This document shows positions 34,143 through 46,387 of a stretch of DNA of 64,000 nt, piece by piece (within the stretch, counting starts at the first letter, position 1; each line of letters starts with the position of its first letter). Made by a program: the position numbers and the translations under genes. The notes below the pieces were generated by a model. That model searched no databases, was not told where the DNA came from, and saw only the letters and a list, made by a program, of their open reading frames with translations. Origin of the DNA: Quercus robur. Taxonomy: Eukaryota > Streptophyta > Magnoliopsida > Fagales > Fagaceae. The stretch is taken from contig NC_065544.1 of the NCBI RefSeq assembly GCF_932294415.1, positions 18,947,351 through 19,011,350 of the forward strand, given 5' to 3'.

Positions 34143-36285
34143 AGTTCAATTAGTGTATAAAACATTATGAACGTTTAGACCCCCAATTTACAAATTACCA
34201 ATTCAAGCTTAATGTCAAACAATTAATGTGCGGAATATGAACATAAACTTAAAACAGAATTGATAAACAATCTAAACCAAATAATATGACATCCACAGCA
34301 GAAATTAAATGGAAAAGATTAAAGGAAGAAAGATGCAAACATAAGGACAACACTTGATATGTTATCGAAGAGGAAACCGAAGCCCTCGGCATAAAACCTC
34401 TCCGCCGCCCTCCAATCGGTAAACAATCCACTAAAGAATATAGTTGGGATATATAAACTGCAGAAGACCCTCCAAGCCTAATCTACCTAATGTACCTAAG
34501 CCCTCCAAGCTCCTACTCCAATGAGGTTACGCCGAACCTATTTCTTATTTAGCTTACCGGATTCCGCTACTTGACCATAGCATCTACCAATATGAAATTG
34601 GTCCCTTCTTAACTGCTTCCCAAACACTAAATGGCCTTCTCACAAATATGGGTATGGTGAGAAAAGGTTTTGGTGATGTACCTCTCAAGGATTTGACAAT
34701 GGAGAGGAAGAGAGTAGAGGAATTTGAAGAGTCTCTATGTGAAGATTGTGGATGAATCAATCTTGTTTTTCTCTAGGGTTTCTCTCTCAAAATTCTCTCT
34801 AGAAGCTCTCAGAATATCGTGGGTATAAGGGTATATATATAGTAGGGTGAGAAGGAATGTGAAAAGTCAGTTTTTCCCAAACAGGGTGGTCTGGCGACTT
34901 GACCTCGCAACTGGGCTGAGTCGCGAGTTCAAGCCGCGAGCAAACGGCCTGGGACTTTTTTCCTGCAATGCAACAGCTGGCATGACTCTTCAGCTCCCCT
35001 GCATGCTCCACACGTGTGCCAACTTTGGCGGCTTGCTAGTCGTGAGTCACTCGCGAGTCCAGCCGCGAGTCTCTGCATCCTTGCACAATCTTGAGCATTT
35101 CTTCACACTCTCTTACTCATTACCCTTACATGATTCCCACCTAAATACATGGTTACTAATTGCTAAAATACAAGCAAATTTGGCACGGAATAAAGCTAAA
35201 AGTTCAATAAGTGTATAAAACACCTTAAACGTTTAGACCCCCAATTTACAAATTACCAATTCAAGCTTAATATCAAACAATTAATGTGCAAAAAATGAAC
35301 ATAAGCTTAATACAGAATTGATAAACCATCTAGACCAAATAAAATCACATCCACAGCAGAAATTAAATGGAAAAGATTAAGGGAAGAGAGATGCAAACAC
35401 AAGGACAACACTCGATGTGTTATCGAAGAGAAAACCAAAGCCCTCGGCGTAAAACCTCTCCACCGCCCTCCAAGCGATAAACAATCCACTAAAGAATGTA
35501 GTTGGGATACATGAACAGCAGAAGACCCTTCAAGCCTAATCTACCCAATGTACCTAAGCCCTCCAAGCTCCTACTCCAACGAGGTTACGCCGACCCTATT
35601 TCTTCTTTAGCTTGCCGGATTCCGCTACTTAACCATAGCATCAACCAATATGAAATTGGTCCCTTCTTAACTGCTTCCCAAACACCAAATAGCCTCCTTA
35701 TAGATATGGGTATGGTGAGAAAAGGTTTTGGTAATGTCCCTCTCAAGGATTTGACAATGGAGAGGAAGAGAGTAGAGGAATTTGAAGAGTCTCTATGTGA
35801 AGATTGTGGATGAATCAATCTTATTTTTCTCTAGGGTTTCTTTCTCAAAATTCTCTCTAGAAGCTCTCTGAATATCATGGGTATAAAGGTATATATATAT
35901 AATAGGATGAGAAGGAGTGTGAAAAGTCAGTTTTTCCCAAACAGGGTGGTCTAGCAACTTGACCTCGCGACTGGGCTAAGTTGCGAGTTTAAGCCGCGAG
36001 TTAACGGCCTGGCTAGCCTGGGACTTTTGTCTTGTAGTGCAACAGCTGGCGTGACTCTTCAGCTCCCCTGCATGCTCCTCACGGGTGCCAACTTTGGCGG
36101 CTTGCCAACCGTGAGTCAACCGCGAGTCTCTGCATCCTTGCACAATCTTAAGCATTTCTTTACACTCTCTCACTTACTACTCTTACATAATTCCCACCTA
36201 AATACCGGGTTACTAATTGCTAAAATATAAGCAAATTTGGCACGGAATAAAGCCAACAAGATGGTTGATAAAATTCAACCTTACA
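34143..36285 (-). repeat. Two tandem Sirevirus-like LTRs
   Basis: Two directly repeated copies offset by 1058 bp (34143-35200 and 35201-36285), each containing the same 60-codon chance frame and the same CTCGCGA-rich palindromic segment. The right copy has a complete 5' end (minus strand TGTAAGG) next to a polypurine tract; the left copy lacks the first 30 or so bases. No internal sequence lies between them. Confidence 0.85.
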
Positions 36286-37158
36286 ATCTCCCCCTTTGGC
36301 TATTCTGTGACAAAACCCTAAAACAAACTCTAGACTTAATATGTGAGTTGGAAACAGTTGAACAAAACTCACTCACACCAAACTCACTCACACCTAACTC
36401 TAGAATCTGATAAGCTCTTGAAACATATGAACAAGAATCTCCTGAAACATAACAACATGGTATCATCATTGTATGCAAAAAAACTTGTAATAGCATATGA
36501 GACAAGCACAATAAGATCAAGCAAAATGGAATGAGAAATAAATCATGGCTTGACCAAACAGGCAATCACTATAAAATAGTGACCACAATACTCATTCACA
36601 CTTGGAATGAACATCCGGACATACAAGCCAATAAGCTCAATGCAAATCACTTGCATGCCCAACACTCAACCAATGCATAATACATAAAGTATATGCATCT
36701 AGGAATAAAATCTTACAAGGGCACAAGAGTGAGAATACTTAAAGAAAATGCATAACATTTAGCTAGAAGTATTAGACAACAAAACATAAAGGCTGCATAA
36801 GCAAGGTACAAACCATAAAAGCCTACAAAAACATGGAAACAAACCCTAAAAGCTTAGAAAAGCAACATGGGCACAAACATAAACAAACTGAATAACAACT
36901 TTAAATATTAACAAACCAAAGTAACATGAGTGTTTTAAAACAGATCCATGAGATTAAAACCAAAACAATAACCCAAGTAACACAGCCAGACAAACCAAGG
37001 GTTTATAAAGACAATAGAAGACTATAAGTAAATAACTGATAAACTAGGCTAGCCAAAGTTTCTTGAGCACACAACTCCCCCTTTTACTATGCACACTTCC
37101 CTTTGTGTTACTCTCCCCCTTACTATAAGCTCTTCCCCTTTTGGCACAAATAGCTAAA
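36286..37158 (-). other. 3' internal region with multiple polypurine tracts
   Basis: On the minus strand there is a tract AAAGGGGGAGA touching the LTR (36287-36297). Further AAGGGGGAG-type tracts lie at about 37072-37083, 37113-37125 and 37130-37145. Multiplied polypurine tracts before the 3' LTR are a known mark of Sirevirus (Maximus/SIRE) Copia elements. No coding region was recognised between 36300 and 37070. Confidence 0.7.
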
Positions 37159-37978
37159 GGCTGTCCTCTAACTTTTGCTGAAGTTTTTGCTGAATAGCAT
37201 TTAGCTGATTCTCCATGGTCGTGAGGCGCATTTGAACTTGATTGTTAGTGGAGTAGATGAGTTTTTCAACTCCGGCAATGCGCATATGAAGATTTTCAAA
37301 CAAAAGACCCAACCTATCAGCTTGAAGACCAGACTGTTCTGGTTGATTGCTAGTCGGCTATAACTCAGGGGTGGCAGGAGAGATAGTCACGGTATGCACA
37401 GGTGTATCTGACCCATGAGCAGATGTTGTAGCAGGAGATATGTGTTCACTCTTTGGTGTTTTAGAGGAGTGACTCTTGCTAGCTTGGAGAGTCACCATGG
37501 ATATTGGTCGAGAACGGGTCATCATTTTTCCATCTAATGGGGGATTGACACCTTCAAGAAGTATGATCTTCATGATGAGACTGCAAAACGGAATACATGC
37601 TCGTGTTGCTGATCGAGCTGTGGTCTTCCCAATGGTCTGGAAGATATGGGCACGGATATCAATTGGGGCTCCTGTAATAAGATCACATAGGAATTGAGCT
37701 CTTCCAAGATTGATGAAAGTAGTATTGGACAATGGGTAGAGATTGGAGAACATGATTAGCTTCAGTGTGGTCAACTCAAGAGCAAACTTTGCAGTGTTTA
37801 TAGATGTGCCTTTACTGGAGACTTCATGATCAAGCCCAAGAATTTTCAGAATGTCTTGAACCTTAGGAGTTCGATCGTTATAAGGGGTGAGGTCCACATT
37901 CTCAGGTCTAGTAATGCGAAGAACCTGGGCTATGTAGTTCGGATTGATGGAAAACTCTTTTCCTCTTACCCAACATTT
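37159..37978 (-). pseudogene. Extra ORF of Sirevirus-like element (Transposase_32-like)
   Basis: The minus-strand frame resembles the 'putative plant transposon protein' (Transposase_32) family found in many plant retroelement annotations. Landmarks are LITGAPIDIRAHIFQTIGKT, ARACIPFCSLIMKI and a serine/threonine-rich tail. The frame continues past an in-frame TAG at 37358-37360 into a probable coiled coil (HMRIAGVEKLIYSTNNQVQ) and ends at 37159. Upstream it is cut at 37978 by the LINE insertion (start lost). Its place, just before the polypurine tracts and 3' LTR, is where Sireviruses carry an extra, env-like ORF. No membrane segment is visible, and function is unknown. Confidence 0.65.
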
Positions 37979-40500
37979 TAACTCAACTCCAATGTATCTC
38001 GCATTTTGCAGGTAGTTCTTCTACCCAAACATCGAAATCTGCAAATAAAACTGCTCTTCTTGCAAAGGCATGAGCTAACAAATTCCCACGCCTTCGCACA
38101 TGACTAAAACTATGAGACTGAAGATGACTAGCCAAACGGTGAGTATCCTTAACAATATGCCCATACAGAGTATGACAACCAGCTGGATCCTTCAAAGCCA
38201 AGACCACCCTTAGGCAATCTCCCTCAACTAGAACGTTAGCTAAGCACAACTCCTGCGCAAAGACAACAGCTCGACGGGCAGCTAAAGCCTCAGCCATCTC
38301 CACCGAGTGAGGGAGAGGGATTTTCTGAGATAAGCACTGATGATCGCTCCACTTGAGTCTAGTATTGCCACCCCAATACCTGCACAGCCCGAACCTTCAA
38401 ACAAAGCAGCGTCAAAATTCACCTTAAACATGCCATCCGGAGGACGAGTCCAATGCACAGGGGCTGCAGGAACACTCGGACCTGAAGCAGATTGGCAGGC
38501 ATCAAAATACTCCTGCACCAAAGCTCGAGCTCGATCCCCAATTTCCTTCAACGACCAGGTAGGTTGATTAACTCTCAGACGATTACGCCTCTGCCACAGA
38601 CACCAGGAAATGGTAGAGAACAGAGCAATATGAAACACCGACCCTGTTCGCATCACCTCGCCCAATAACTCAGTAAAATCCCGATGCTGCTTCCTGTAAT
38701 ACCTGGCAAAACAAATGTCAGATTTCCATACATCTTGAGCATGATCACACAGCCACAAACAGTGCATCAATGATTCGGTCTGCTCAGCACACAAAGGACA
38801 ATAATCATCAACAGGGACATGTCGTAGCCGAAGATTCTGGGTAGTAGGCAGTGAATTATGAGCAGCTCGCCAAATAAAGTGGCGAATTTTATTCGGTGTT
38901 TTGATTTTCCAAATCCCCTTCCACACCTTACTCACTTCATCCATCGATGAAGAACATGGATGTGATGACCTTGCCGTGGACTCCAACATTTGGTAAGCAC
39001 TCCGAACGCTATAAACTCCATCTGGAGTGAGAGGCCATATTAGCTTATCCGTCACAGAACCTTCACAAACCGGAATCCTTAAGATTATTTCTGCCTCCCA
39101 TGACAAAAAAATACGCTCCACCAAACCTGGATCCCAAGCCCTTCTACCTTCAAAAAACAGATCCTTCACGTACTCTGCCTCACTGGAATTCCGTGGAGAA
39201 ATAACTCGACTGTTGGATAGATTCGGCAACCAACTGTGCTCCCAGATTTTAATAGATTCGCCATCCCCTACTCTCCAAACAGCTCCATGATGAATAACCT
39301 TCCTTGCCTGAAGAAGACTCCGCCAAGCAAAGGAGCTTCCAGGATGAACCAGGGCCTCCATAATATTCCCATTGGAAAAATATTTGGCACTATAGACCTT
39401 ATAAAATAAAGTATCTTTGTGATGCAAGAGATGCCAAACCTGTTTTGCAAGAAGAGCATCATTGAAATTCTGAATATCACGAAACCCCATCCCACGCACC
39501 AATTTTGAGGAACAAAGAATTCTCCATTTAACCCAATGTATTTTTTTTGACTCCCCTGGTCCCACCAAAACTTTCGAATCATTACTTCAATGTCTTTACA
39601 CAAACCAACAGGTAACTTAAACACACTCATAGAATAGGTGGGAATAGATTGTACCACCGCTTTTATCATGACTCCCTTACCAGCCTGAGACAGAAACTTT
39701 TCTTTCCACCCTTGCATTTTTGCCCAAATCCTTTCTTTAATTTGAGTAAAGCAAGCTTTTTTCCCTCGACCAACAAAAGAAGGCAGCTCCAAATATTTCT
39801 CAAAATGCTGGATGACCGGAACATTCAAAGACAATTTTATATCCTCCATGGTTTGGGCATCTGTATTTTTACTAAAAAATAGAGTAGTTTTATGCCTGTT
39901 TACCATTTGTCCCGAAGCTTCTTCATAAAATCTCAGCAATTCCTTGATCTTTTCATACTCAAGTAATGATGCTCTGCAAAACAGTAGACAATCATCTGCA
40001 AAAAAGAGATGGGTGAGTTTTGGGCCAGTCCTACAAATTGAAAAGCCATGGATATCTCCTCTTCAAGCTGCCCCTTGTAGTAGAGCATTTAAACCTTCAG
40101 CACAGAAGAGAAATAAGTAAGGTGATAGGGGATCCCTTTGTCTCAAACCCCTAGAAGATCTAAACAATCCTTTGGGCTCACCATTAACTAGTATGGAATA
40201 GGACACAGTTGTAATACATTCCATCAACAGAGCCACCCAATCTTCATGAAAACCCAATTTCAAAAGGATTTGTTCAAGAAAAGACCACTCCACTCTATTA
40301 TAGGCTTTGCTCATATCTAGTTTAAGAGCCATAAAACCCTGCTTGCCTGTACAATTATTCTTCATATGATGCAGAGACTCAACAGCAATTAAAATATTAT
40401 CTGTGACAATGAAGGCACTTTGAGATTTAGATATAATAGAGTTAAGTAAAGGTTTCAGACGATTGGCAATAACCTTACTAACAATCAGAGTTAAATACAG
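37979..40500 (-). mobile_element. 5'-truncated LINE (plant L1-like)
   Basis: The minus-strand non-LTR element begins within the reverse transcriptase. Catalytic FFADDCLLF lies near 39985-40010, preceded by ALKLDMSKAYNRVEW and GLRQRDPLSPYLF (40063-40365). Next come the template-handling region (FWWDQG), the zf-RVT zinc region (WKIKTPNKIRHFIWRAAHNS, CPLCAEQTESLMHCLW) and a C-terminal RNase H (KVNFDAA, EGDCLRVV, RRGNLLAHAFA). Frame changes near 39580 and 38300 and stops near 40000 disable it. The endonuclease and ORF1 are absent, as usual for 5' truncation. No poly-A tail or target duplication was read with confidence. It inserted into the Sirevirus-like ORF. Confidence 0.88.
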
Positions 40501-41317
40501 GTTTTGCTTTGTGCTTGTAAACCTTATTAACTTAATAAGGTTTAGGGGTTTTTTTTTTTTTTTTAACGGGTCAGGTTTGGATAATATTCATACCCTACTC
40601 GAACAATTCGGGTAATATTCATACCCTATCTGGTTAAGCTCTACTCATGAAGAACCAGGTATTACCCAAAATATTTAGATCGGATAGGGTTGGATATCCA
40701 TTACCCAAAAGGTATGGCCATCTTACAAGAGGAGATCCGTACTTTTGAATGACTATTTTTTTTTTTTTTTTTTTGGCAATTGAATGACTTGTTCACACTA
40801 GGAATTCAAAAAAAGCAATGTTGAGGCTAGGCTAGGCTAAATTGTCAATTGGCATTGGTCCCACTCTCCAATAAAAAGTCTAAAATCAAGATCCCTAACT
40901 ATGAATGAGATAAGAAAAGACATCTTCCCCATCTTTTCATCACCTTCGTTCTATTTCTTATCGCCACCAATGAAAATGATTACTCTTTTACTCTTTTACT
41001 CTCAAAAAAAAAAACTCCGACGGTCAAGCTGCACATCCTTTATCTGACCATCAAACGATATTTGATCCCACGGTAAAAATTGAGTTCATACAAATTCAGT
41101 GAGTGTTTTATACATTTATTTTTCTTACTATCATTTAAGTTTGTGGGAGTATATGTATGCTTTATAAATTACGAAAAAAATATTACTATTCTTTAAATTT
41201 TCCCCTAGAATTTTAGGCATGTGGCTTATTAAACACCTTAGCAAACAACCATTAAAATACCTTAGCAACCTTAGTATGATGGACACTCTACAAGCAGGTT
41301 AGAGAATTTCTTAGCTG
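40501..41317. other. No gene recognised
   Basis: AT-rich DNA. Around 40570-40720 the phrase ggataatattcatacccta is repeated and partly inverted, which suggests a small repeat element that could not be classified. Confidence 0.45.
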
Positions 41318-41380
41318 CTTTATACACATGTATACTTAGATTAAGATAAAATATAATTTTTATCTTGTATAAAAAAAAAA
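41318..41380 (+). mobile_element. SINE 3' fragment
   Basis: The segment with acacatgtatacttagatta and ttttatcttgtataaaaaaa matches the 3' end of the SINE at 46641-46803. The tRNA-like head is missing. Confidence 0.55.
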
Positions 41381-42263
41381 AACAATTTTTTCAATCTCTC
41401 CAACTTCAAATTATGATCTTTTCCTTCTAGGCAGGTTAGAGAATTGCTATATTTAAGAAGCTCTTAAGCTTTAACCAATTAATAGTAGCAATATTTCAAG
41501 GATTTAATTTTTTATATTTTTTATAAGAGTCTTGTAGTTTAACAACCATTTTTCCTTTCCCTTGTGTGTGTTTGTTTTTCAAAAAAAAAAAAAAAAAAAA
41601 AAAAAACCAAGCACCTTTTGATATTTTTTAGGGTTCAACCCTTTCACATTATTGTAATTAATTATAAGGAAAAAAAAAACTATGGTTTTCATTTTTGGTC
41701 AAATGTAGACAGTCACTGTTGTCAATAGAATAACAAAATTATGTACAGAGGTCATTATGTTGGGTCCATGAACTACACGCAACTGTTTGCCATTTTCTTT
41801 TCTATTTTTTTGATAAGCTGTTTGCCTTTTTTTTTTTTTTTTTTTTTGAGAAAGAGCTGTTTGCCATTTTCTAGGTACTCGTATTTGTTGTTTTTATTTT
41901 TTAGAATCTGATGCTACCTTATGCTAAAATTTTAGAATATGATATAGAGTGTAGTTGAACGTTATCTACTACTTTGCAAAAGGGATTATCAAAAAAAAAA
42001 AAAAAACTTTACAAAAGGGCTTTGTTTTTTTCCTCTCCAATTATTATAAGGTTCCTTTTAGCTAAGGCAACTTTTTTTTTTAAATAAAAAAGTTTACGTT
42101 TTTTTCAAAGGACCTGTAATAATACATATACAACCAATGCTTTGTCTGATTCTTTTCTTTTCTTGTCCCACCCATCCACCGAACCACCCACCTTTTTTCT
42201 TGAGCATTCAGTAAACTAGAGAGATAGATCTGCAGATTCTGCACCACTCACAAGGAATCAAAA
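41381..42263. other. Intergenic / upstream region of the 42264 gene
   Basis: Poly-A and poly-T runs and short SINE-like scraps. The last 60 bases before the ATG are less AT-biased, as expected for a 5' untranslated region. No clear TATA box was seen. Confidence 0.4.
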
Positions 42264-42707
42264 ATGGAAGCTCTCATATATCAATTCACCCTCCTATCAA
42301 ACCAAGCCTTGGAAGACAAGAGCTTCGACCCATCCACCATTGAGGACCTAATGAAGCTGTTCGAGATCGAAGCCTACAATTCATGGGCAGCCGTGGAGCT
42401 AGAACAGCAAAAAGAAACTCAAGAAGCTGAGGTTGCCATGCAACAAGCTGAGGACTACCTTGATTCGGTCATGGATAGCGCCATGGATGAGTTCAGACGG
42501 TTTGAGGAGGAACTAGAAAGCATGGCAAAGGCTGAGCTGAACAAGTTGGAGGAAACTGCTGAGAGGGCTAGGAAGATGGGGAGCTTGACTGAAAAGGCAG
42601 CAACTATTGCTTCCAAGAAGTATATAGAGGCTGCACTGAATTCTGCTACTGCTTCCATGAAATCAGCTTGGAAGGGACTTTCAGCTAACAAGGTTCATCC
42701 TTCTTAA
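42264..42707 (+). CDS. Small helical protein of unknown function
   Basis: An uninterrupted 147-residue frame, ATG in good context (AAAATGGAA). Codon use is plainly gene-like against AT-rich surroundings. The protein is rich in Ala, Glu, Lys and Met. From about residue 50 to 125 it looks like a long amphipathic helix or coiled coil (WAAVELEQQKETQEAEVAMQ, FRRFEEELESMAKAELNKLE). It has no signal peptide, membrane segment or cysteines. I do not recognise the family. The coding frame has no stops or odd interruptions, unlike every transposon frame nearby, so I take it as a real host gene with a single exon. A downstream AT-rich stretch (42710-42900) would hold its 3' untranslated region. Confidence 0.8.
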   Translation: MEALIYQFTLLSNQALEDKSFDPSTIEDLMKLFEIEAYNSWAAVELEQQKETQEAEVAMQQAEDYLDSVMDSAMDEFRRFEEELESMAKAELNKLEETAERARKMGSLTEKAATIASKKYIEAALNSATASMKSAWKGLSANKVHPS

Positions 42708-42922
42708 GGGATCAAATTGCATGCCCAATATTATATATGTTGGACTATCATATAACATGGGATTATTTCTCTTTTATTACTACATATTTGCATTTGAATT
42801 TCTTTTTTAATCAATATTTAATTCCAAAGGAAAAAGCCTAGATTTGAATGCAAGCTTGTTCTACCAAACACTCCAAATAATTTTCTATATTATGAATCTC
42901 TCTCTCTCTCTCTCTCTAAAGC

Positions 42923-43160
42923 TTATATTTGCTGATTACATTGGTGGTTGCTGTGATTTTTAATTCTATGAGTGGGAACCCTGTAATGGTGGACCGGTAT
43001 TCTAGAGGCTATAGTAGCCAATTCAAACAAAGGGTTCAAAACAAAATTGGATTTGGGGACATATATAGAACCACCATTAGCAAAGGGAGTGGCCCCTGTC
43101 ATGTAGAGCAAGAAAGCCCTAGCCATCCGGGCTTGGTCCCCGTGCCCAGCCCTTAGAGCT
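42923..43160 (-). pseudogene. Possible plant mobile domain (PMD) fragment
   Basis: The minus-strand frame has MARAFLLYMTGATPFANGG, which resembles the 'aminotransferase-like plant mobile domain' common in plant transposons (pattern A-R-A-F-L-L-Y-L-x-G-x-x-x-F-A). The similarity covers only about 20 residues; the rest is unfamiliar. It is a short remnant at best. Confidence 0.3.
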
Positions 43161-43549
43161 AATCACTTTCCCGATGTTATGGATCCATTTTGCCAACTTT
43201 CCTTGTTTGCATTGTTACATTGACCAGAGGCTGTTTACCTTATAAATTTGAAAATTCATCCCTTGCTTCTTTAGGAAATTAAAGTAAGCTACCATCGATT
43301 TCTCCTGCCATTGGGATTTCTTCCTCTCATTGCACACCATTCCTAAACTCCTACTATTGGTTAGCACAATGATGTTTCGAAATCCCAGCCCTCTAGCCTA
43401 GGATGCACCGATGCACCGACACTGACACAGATACGGGCATGAGTGCGGGTATGGTGACATGAGTAATTTTTGAAAAATTATAATATTATATGGCAGATAG
43501 GATACTGTTACAATGCAGTACAGCAGCCCAAATGAAGTGTCCGTTCATC
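43161..43549. other. No gene recognised
   Basis: Mixed-composition sequence. Around 43405-43460 the repetitive phrase gatgcaccgatgcaccgaca occurs, without an assignable element. Confidence 0.4.
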
Positions 43550-44130
43550 CTAGCCTCTAGCTTTCAAAACGGCCTCCATTAAAGCCTCTTGTATTGGTCT
43601 GTAAGTAGTTTTACTGCTACTGCTATTACATCCAACAAAAACCCTGTAGCCTATTCTGTTCTTTGCTGCATAGACGCATCGTTTGATTTTTCTGTTTCTA
43701 CTGCTGTCTAGCTTTAGGAGGAGTTGCCAGGCACTATTATCATCATCAAAACCACTATGCAGGATTTTAGAGTTTTTTAGGAGGGATTGTTCCTTGCCAA
43801 AATCTGCACGATACCCTGCAAGCAAGACATTTAGATGTGAGAATTACTTCCATTGGGTCCGGCCTTTTCCCATCATAGACTACTTGATTCCTATGGAACC
43901 ATATTAGCCATAGAGTGGTGAAAAGGAACCGTAGGAAAAACATGTCAAGATTGAGTGAGCTTTTTGTTTCTCTGTATGCACTCAGTCAGCCAACATTGAA
44001 CTGAAATTTGATTTAGCTCAATGGTTTTGATGGCAAAAGGAGAACCTAACCACACTGCTCTTGCTAAGTGACAATAGAGGAAAAGATGATATATGGATTT
44101 TCATTGCACGAAGGCAAATACTAGCAATTG
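43550..44130 (-). pseudogene. LINE C-terminal remnant
   Basis: The minus-strand frames show pieces typical of the zf-RVT / RNase H end of plant LINEs: YHLFLYCHLARAVWLGSP near 44040-44095, LWLIWFHRNQVVYDGK near 43865-43910, and EALMEAVLKARG near 43555. The frame changes repeatedly. No reverse transcriptase remains. Confidence 0.55.
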
Positions 44131-44163
44131 GAATGCCCTTGTACATTAGAGTTATGCAATTAA

Positions 44164-44950
44164 GGGTGTGTTTGTTTTGGGTGAAAATGGTTTCAGGAAA
44201 TCATTTTTCGTAAAATAGGTTGTTTGGTTGGTTTTGAAAATAGAATTTTCCGGAAACCATTTTCATTTGACTGTAAAAAAGAAGCTTTGACCACGGAAAT
44301 TCATTTCCGTTCCTATTTTCACTTCAAATGGTTTTCGGAACTGAGATGCGCAAAGAGAGTTCACAGATGCGCAAAGGCAGAAAGAGAGAGAGAAAGAACG
44401 ATCTCGCGAATGCGCAAAGGGAGAAAGATCGCGCCGTCGATCGCGATCTTGCCTTCGCACCGATTGCGATCTCGTGAAGCACCGCGCCGATCTCGCCTTC
44501 GCCTCCGCCATGCGATCTCGCCCCTCGTCGAACCCAGTCACCTCTCTCTCTTCCTTCTTCTCTCAATTTGACCGGATTTGATGATTTTTTTTTTTCCTGG
44601 GTTTTGTTTGTGTTTCTGTATTGAGGAATGAATGATATTACATATTTGTTTGGCAACAGAGAAACTGTGAGAAAATGTGACCGGATTTGATGATTTTTTT
44701 TTCTGGGTTTTGTTTGTGTTTCTGTATTGAGGAATGAATGATATAATATATTCGTTTGGCAACCAAGAAAATGTGAGAAAATGTGAGCAATAAGTAGAAA
44801 ATGTGTTTTCTATGGTATTTTCAAGAACACAACCAAACACCAGAAAATTTTTTTCGAAACATTTTTTGAAATGCAACCAAACACATGAAAACATTTTCCT
44901 TTCTAGAAATAGCATTTCCAGAAATGCTTTTACACGAACCAAACACAGCC
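44164..44950. mobile_element. PIF/Harbinger-like non-autonomous element
   Basis: The termini are GGGTGTGTTTG on the left and, as complement, GGCTGTGTTTGG on the right, with related sequence inward. TAA flanks both ends (44161-44163, 44951-44953), matching the 3-bp duplication of this superfamily. The interior has a direct repeat of about 108 bp (44570-44677 and 44678-44785). The GC-rich part (44340-44540) has arginine-rich chance frames only. Confidence 0.75.
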
Positions 44951-45309
44951 TAATATGCCCACGTAGTCCAAATATGCTCATGAAGTCCAAGATGGATAAA
45001 CATGAATCACACCAGATGGAACCTATTTAAGATGATTGCAACAAAATATTTATGCATTTAATATGCCCATTAAGTCCAAAACTTGTTAAATTTGAAAAAA
45101 AGAAAAAAAGAAATTTAATTCCATGACAAATCTCAAATTAGGATCGAGCAGGGTCGGGCAGGTGTGCATTTACCCTCAACCCCTCACTCAACCCGTCCGC
45201 ATGCAAAGGGAACAGCCCCTTATTGAACGGGTTATTGATCAGAGTGGGGGAATGGGTTTAACGTTCAAATATGTCAGATTCGCAGGTGGCGATAATGGAA
45301 GGTGATGGA

Positions 45310-46387
45310 CAGGGGCGGAGCTACGTTGGTGACTGGGGGGGCCATGGCCCCCCCAAAAGTTAAAAAAAAAAAAAAAAAAATTAGAGCAGGTAAAATTGCA
45401 CTTGAACCATATCTCTAAGAATTGCCCCCCCACACCCCCCCCCCCATTTGTCCACGTTTAGTGTTCCTTCCAAACTTGCTTTTCATCTTTTAATATTTTC
45501 CCTCATTTATTATTAGTCTTTACTATTGAAACTCCTTCACATGTTAGACCATTGGCTTGATTAGAAATTTTACTTTTTCAATTCCCAAGCTTCAATATAT
45601 TTTTCTTGATCTAGTTTGAGCTGATATTGCTCTTTATTGTACATTGTATTGCTCTATGTTGAAAGTTGATATTGTTTTCCGCATTTGTTGCTACTTGCTA
45701 GTAAATGTTGCTCTCTATTATTGAGTATACCTATTGCTATTTTTCCTTCTCTATTTTTTCTGCTCTATTTTGCTGTGGCCATTCTTTTGGCTTTGTATTC
45801 TTTCTTTTCTTTGCATAAAATTTATAATTTTGTCTCAAAAAAGAGTGTTGAGCTTATTTGTAACTAGCAAAAATGACTTTAAGATCTTGAGAAGTACTAG
45901 AGTATTCTTCTCCTTTTTTTTTAATTTTTTTTTAATTTTTTTTTTATTTTATTTTTTTATTTAATAAACCAATCAATAAGCTTTATTCAAAATTTCATTT
46001 TTGGCTTCTATTCTACTCAAACAGCCAAATGTGAAAGTCATCTTGTATTTTTATATATAATTTCATATTGGTTTATAAGGATTTTGTTGTTTTTATTTTC
46101 TAAAAATATTATATCTTCTTATATATGTAGTTGTTATATTTATATTTAATTTCTTGAATGGTTTGAACTTATGGTTTGTTAAAAGGACTAGAGAAACTTA
46201 GAAGGGAAAGTGAACTTAAGATACTTAATTGGTCATTTAGTTTTGTTAAGTGCTAATAAGAATTGCATTGATTAAACTAATGCACAAAAACATATATGTA
46301 GTATTTTGAGTTTTTCTTGAATTGTGACTCACTATGAGATAGTTTAATCTCGGCCCCCTCAAATCAAAATTCCTAATTCCGCCCCTG
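45310..46387. mobile_element. hAT-type non-autonomous transposon
   Basis: The left end is CAGGGGCGGAGCTA and the right end, as complement, CAGGGGCGGAATTA. The element is flanked by the identical 8-bp GTGATGGA at 45302-45309 and 46388-46395, the duplication length of hAT elements. The 1078-bp interior is AT-rich with no transposase. A G/C palindrome (gggggggccatggccccccc) lies just inside the left end. Confidence 0.92.

Noticed and set aside
34249-35489. Two similar 60-codon frames (34249-34431 and 35307-35489)
   Set aside because: They are the same part of two tandem LTR copies, with no coding evidence.
44224-44571. Arginine-rich frames on both strands
   Set aside because: Caused by GC-rich, CGATC-repetitive sequence inside a non-autonomous transposon; no family match.
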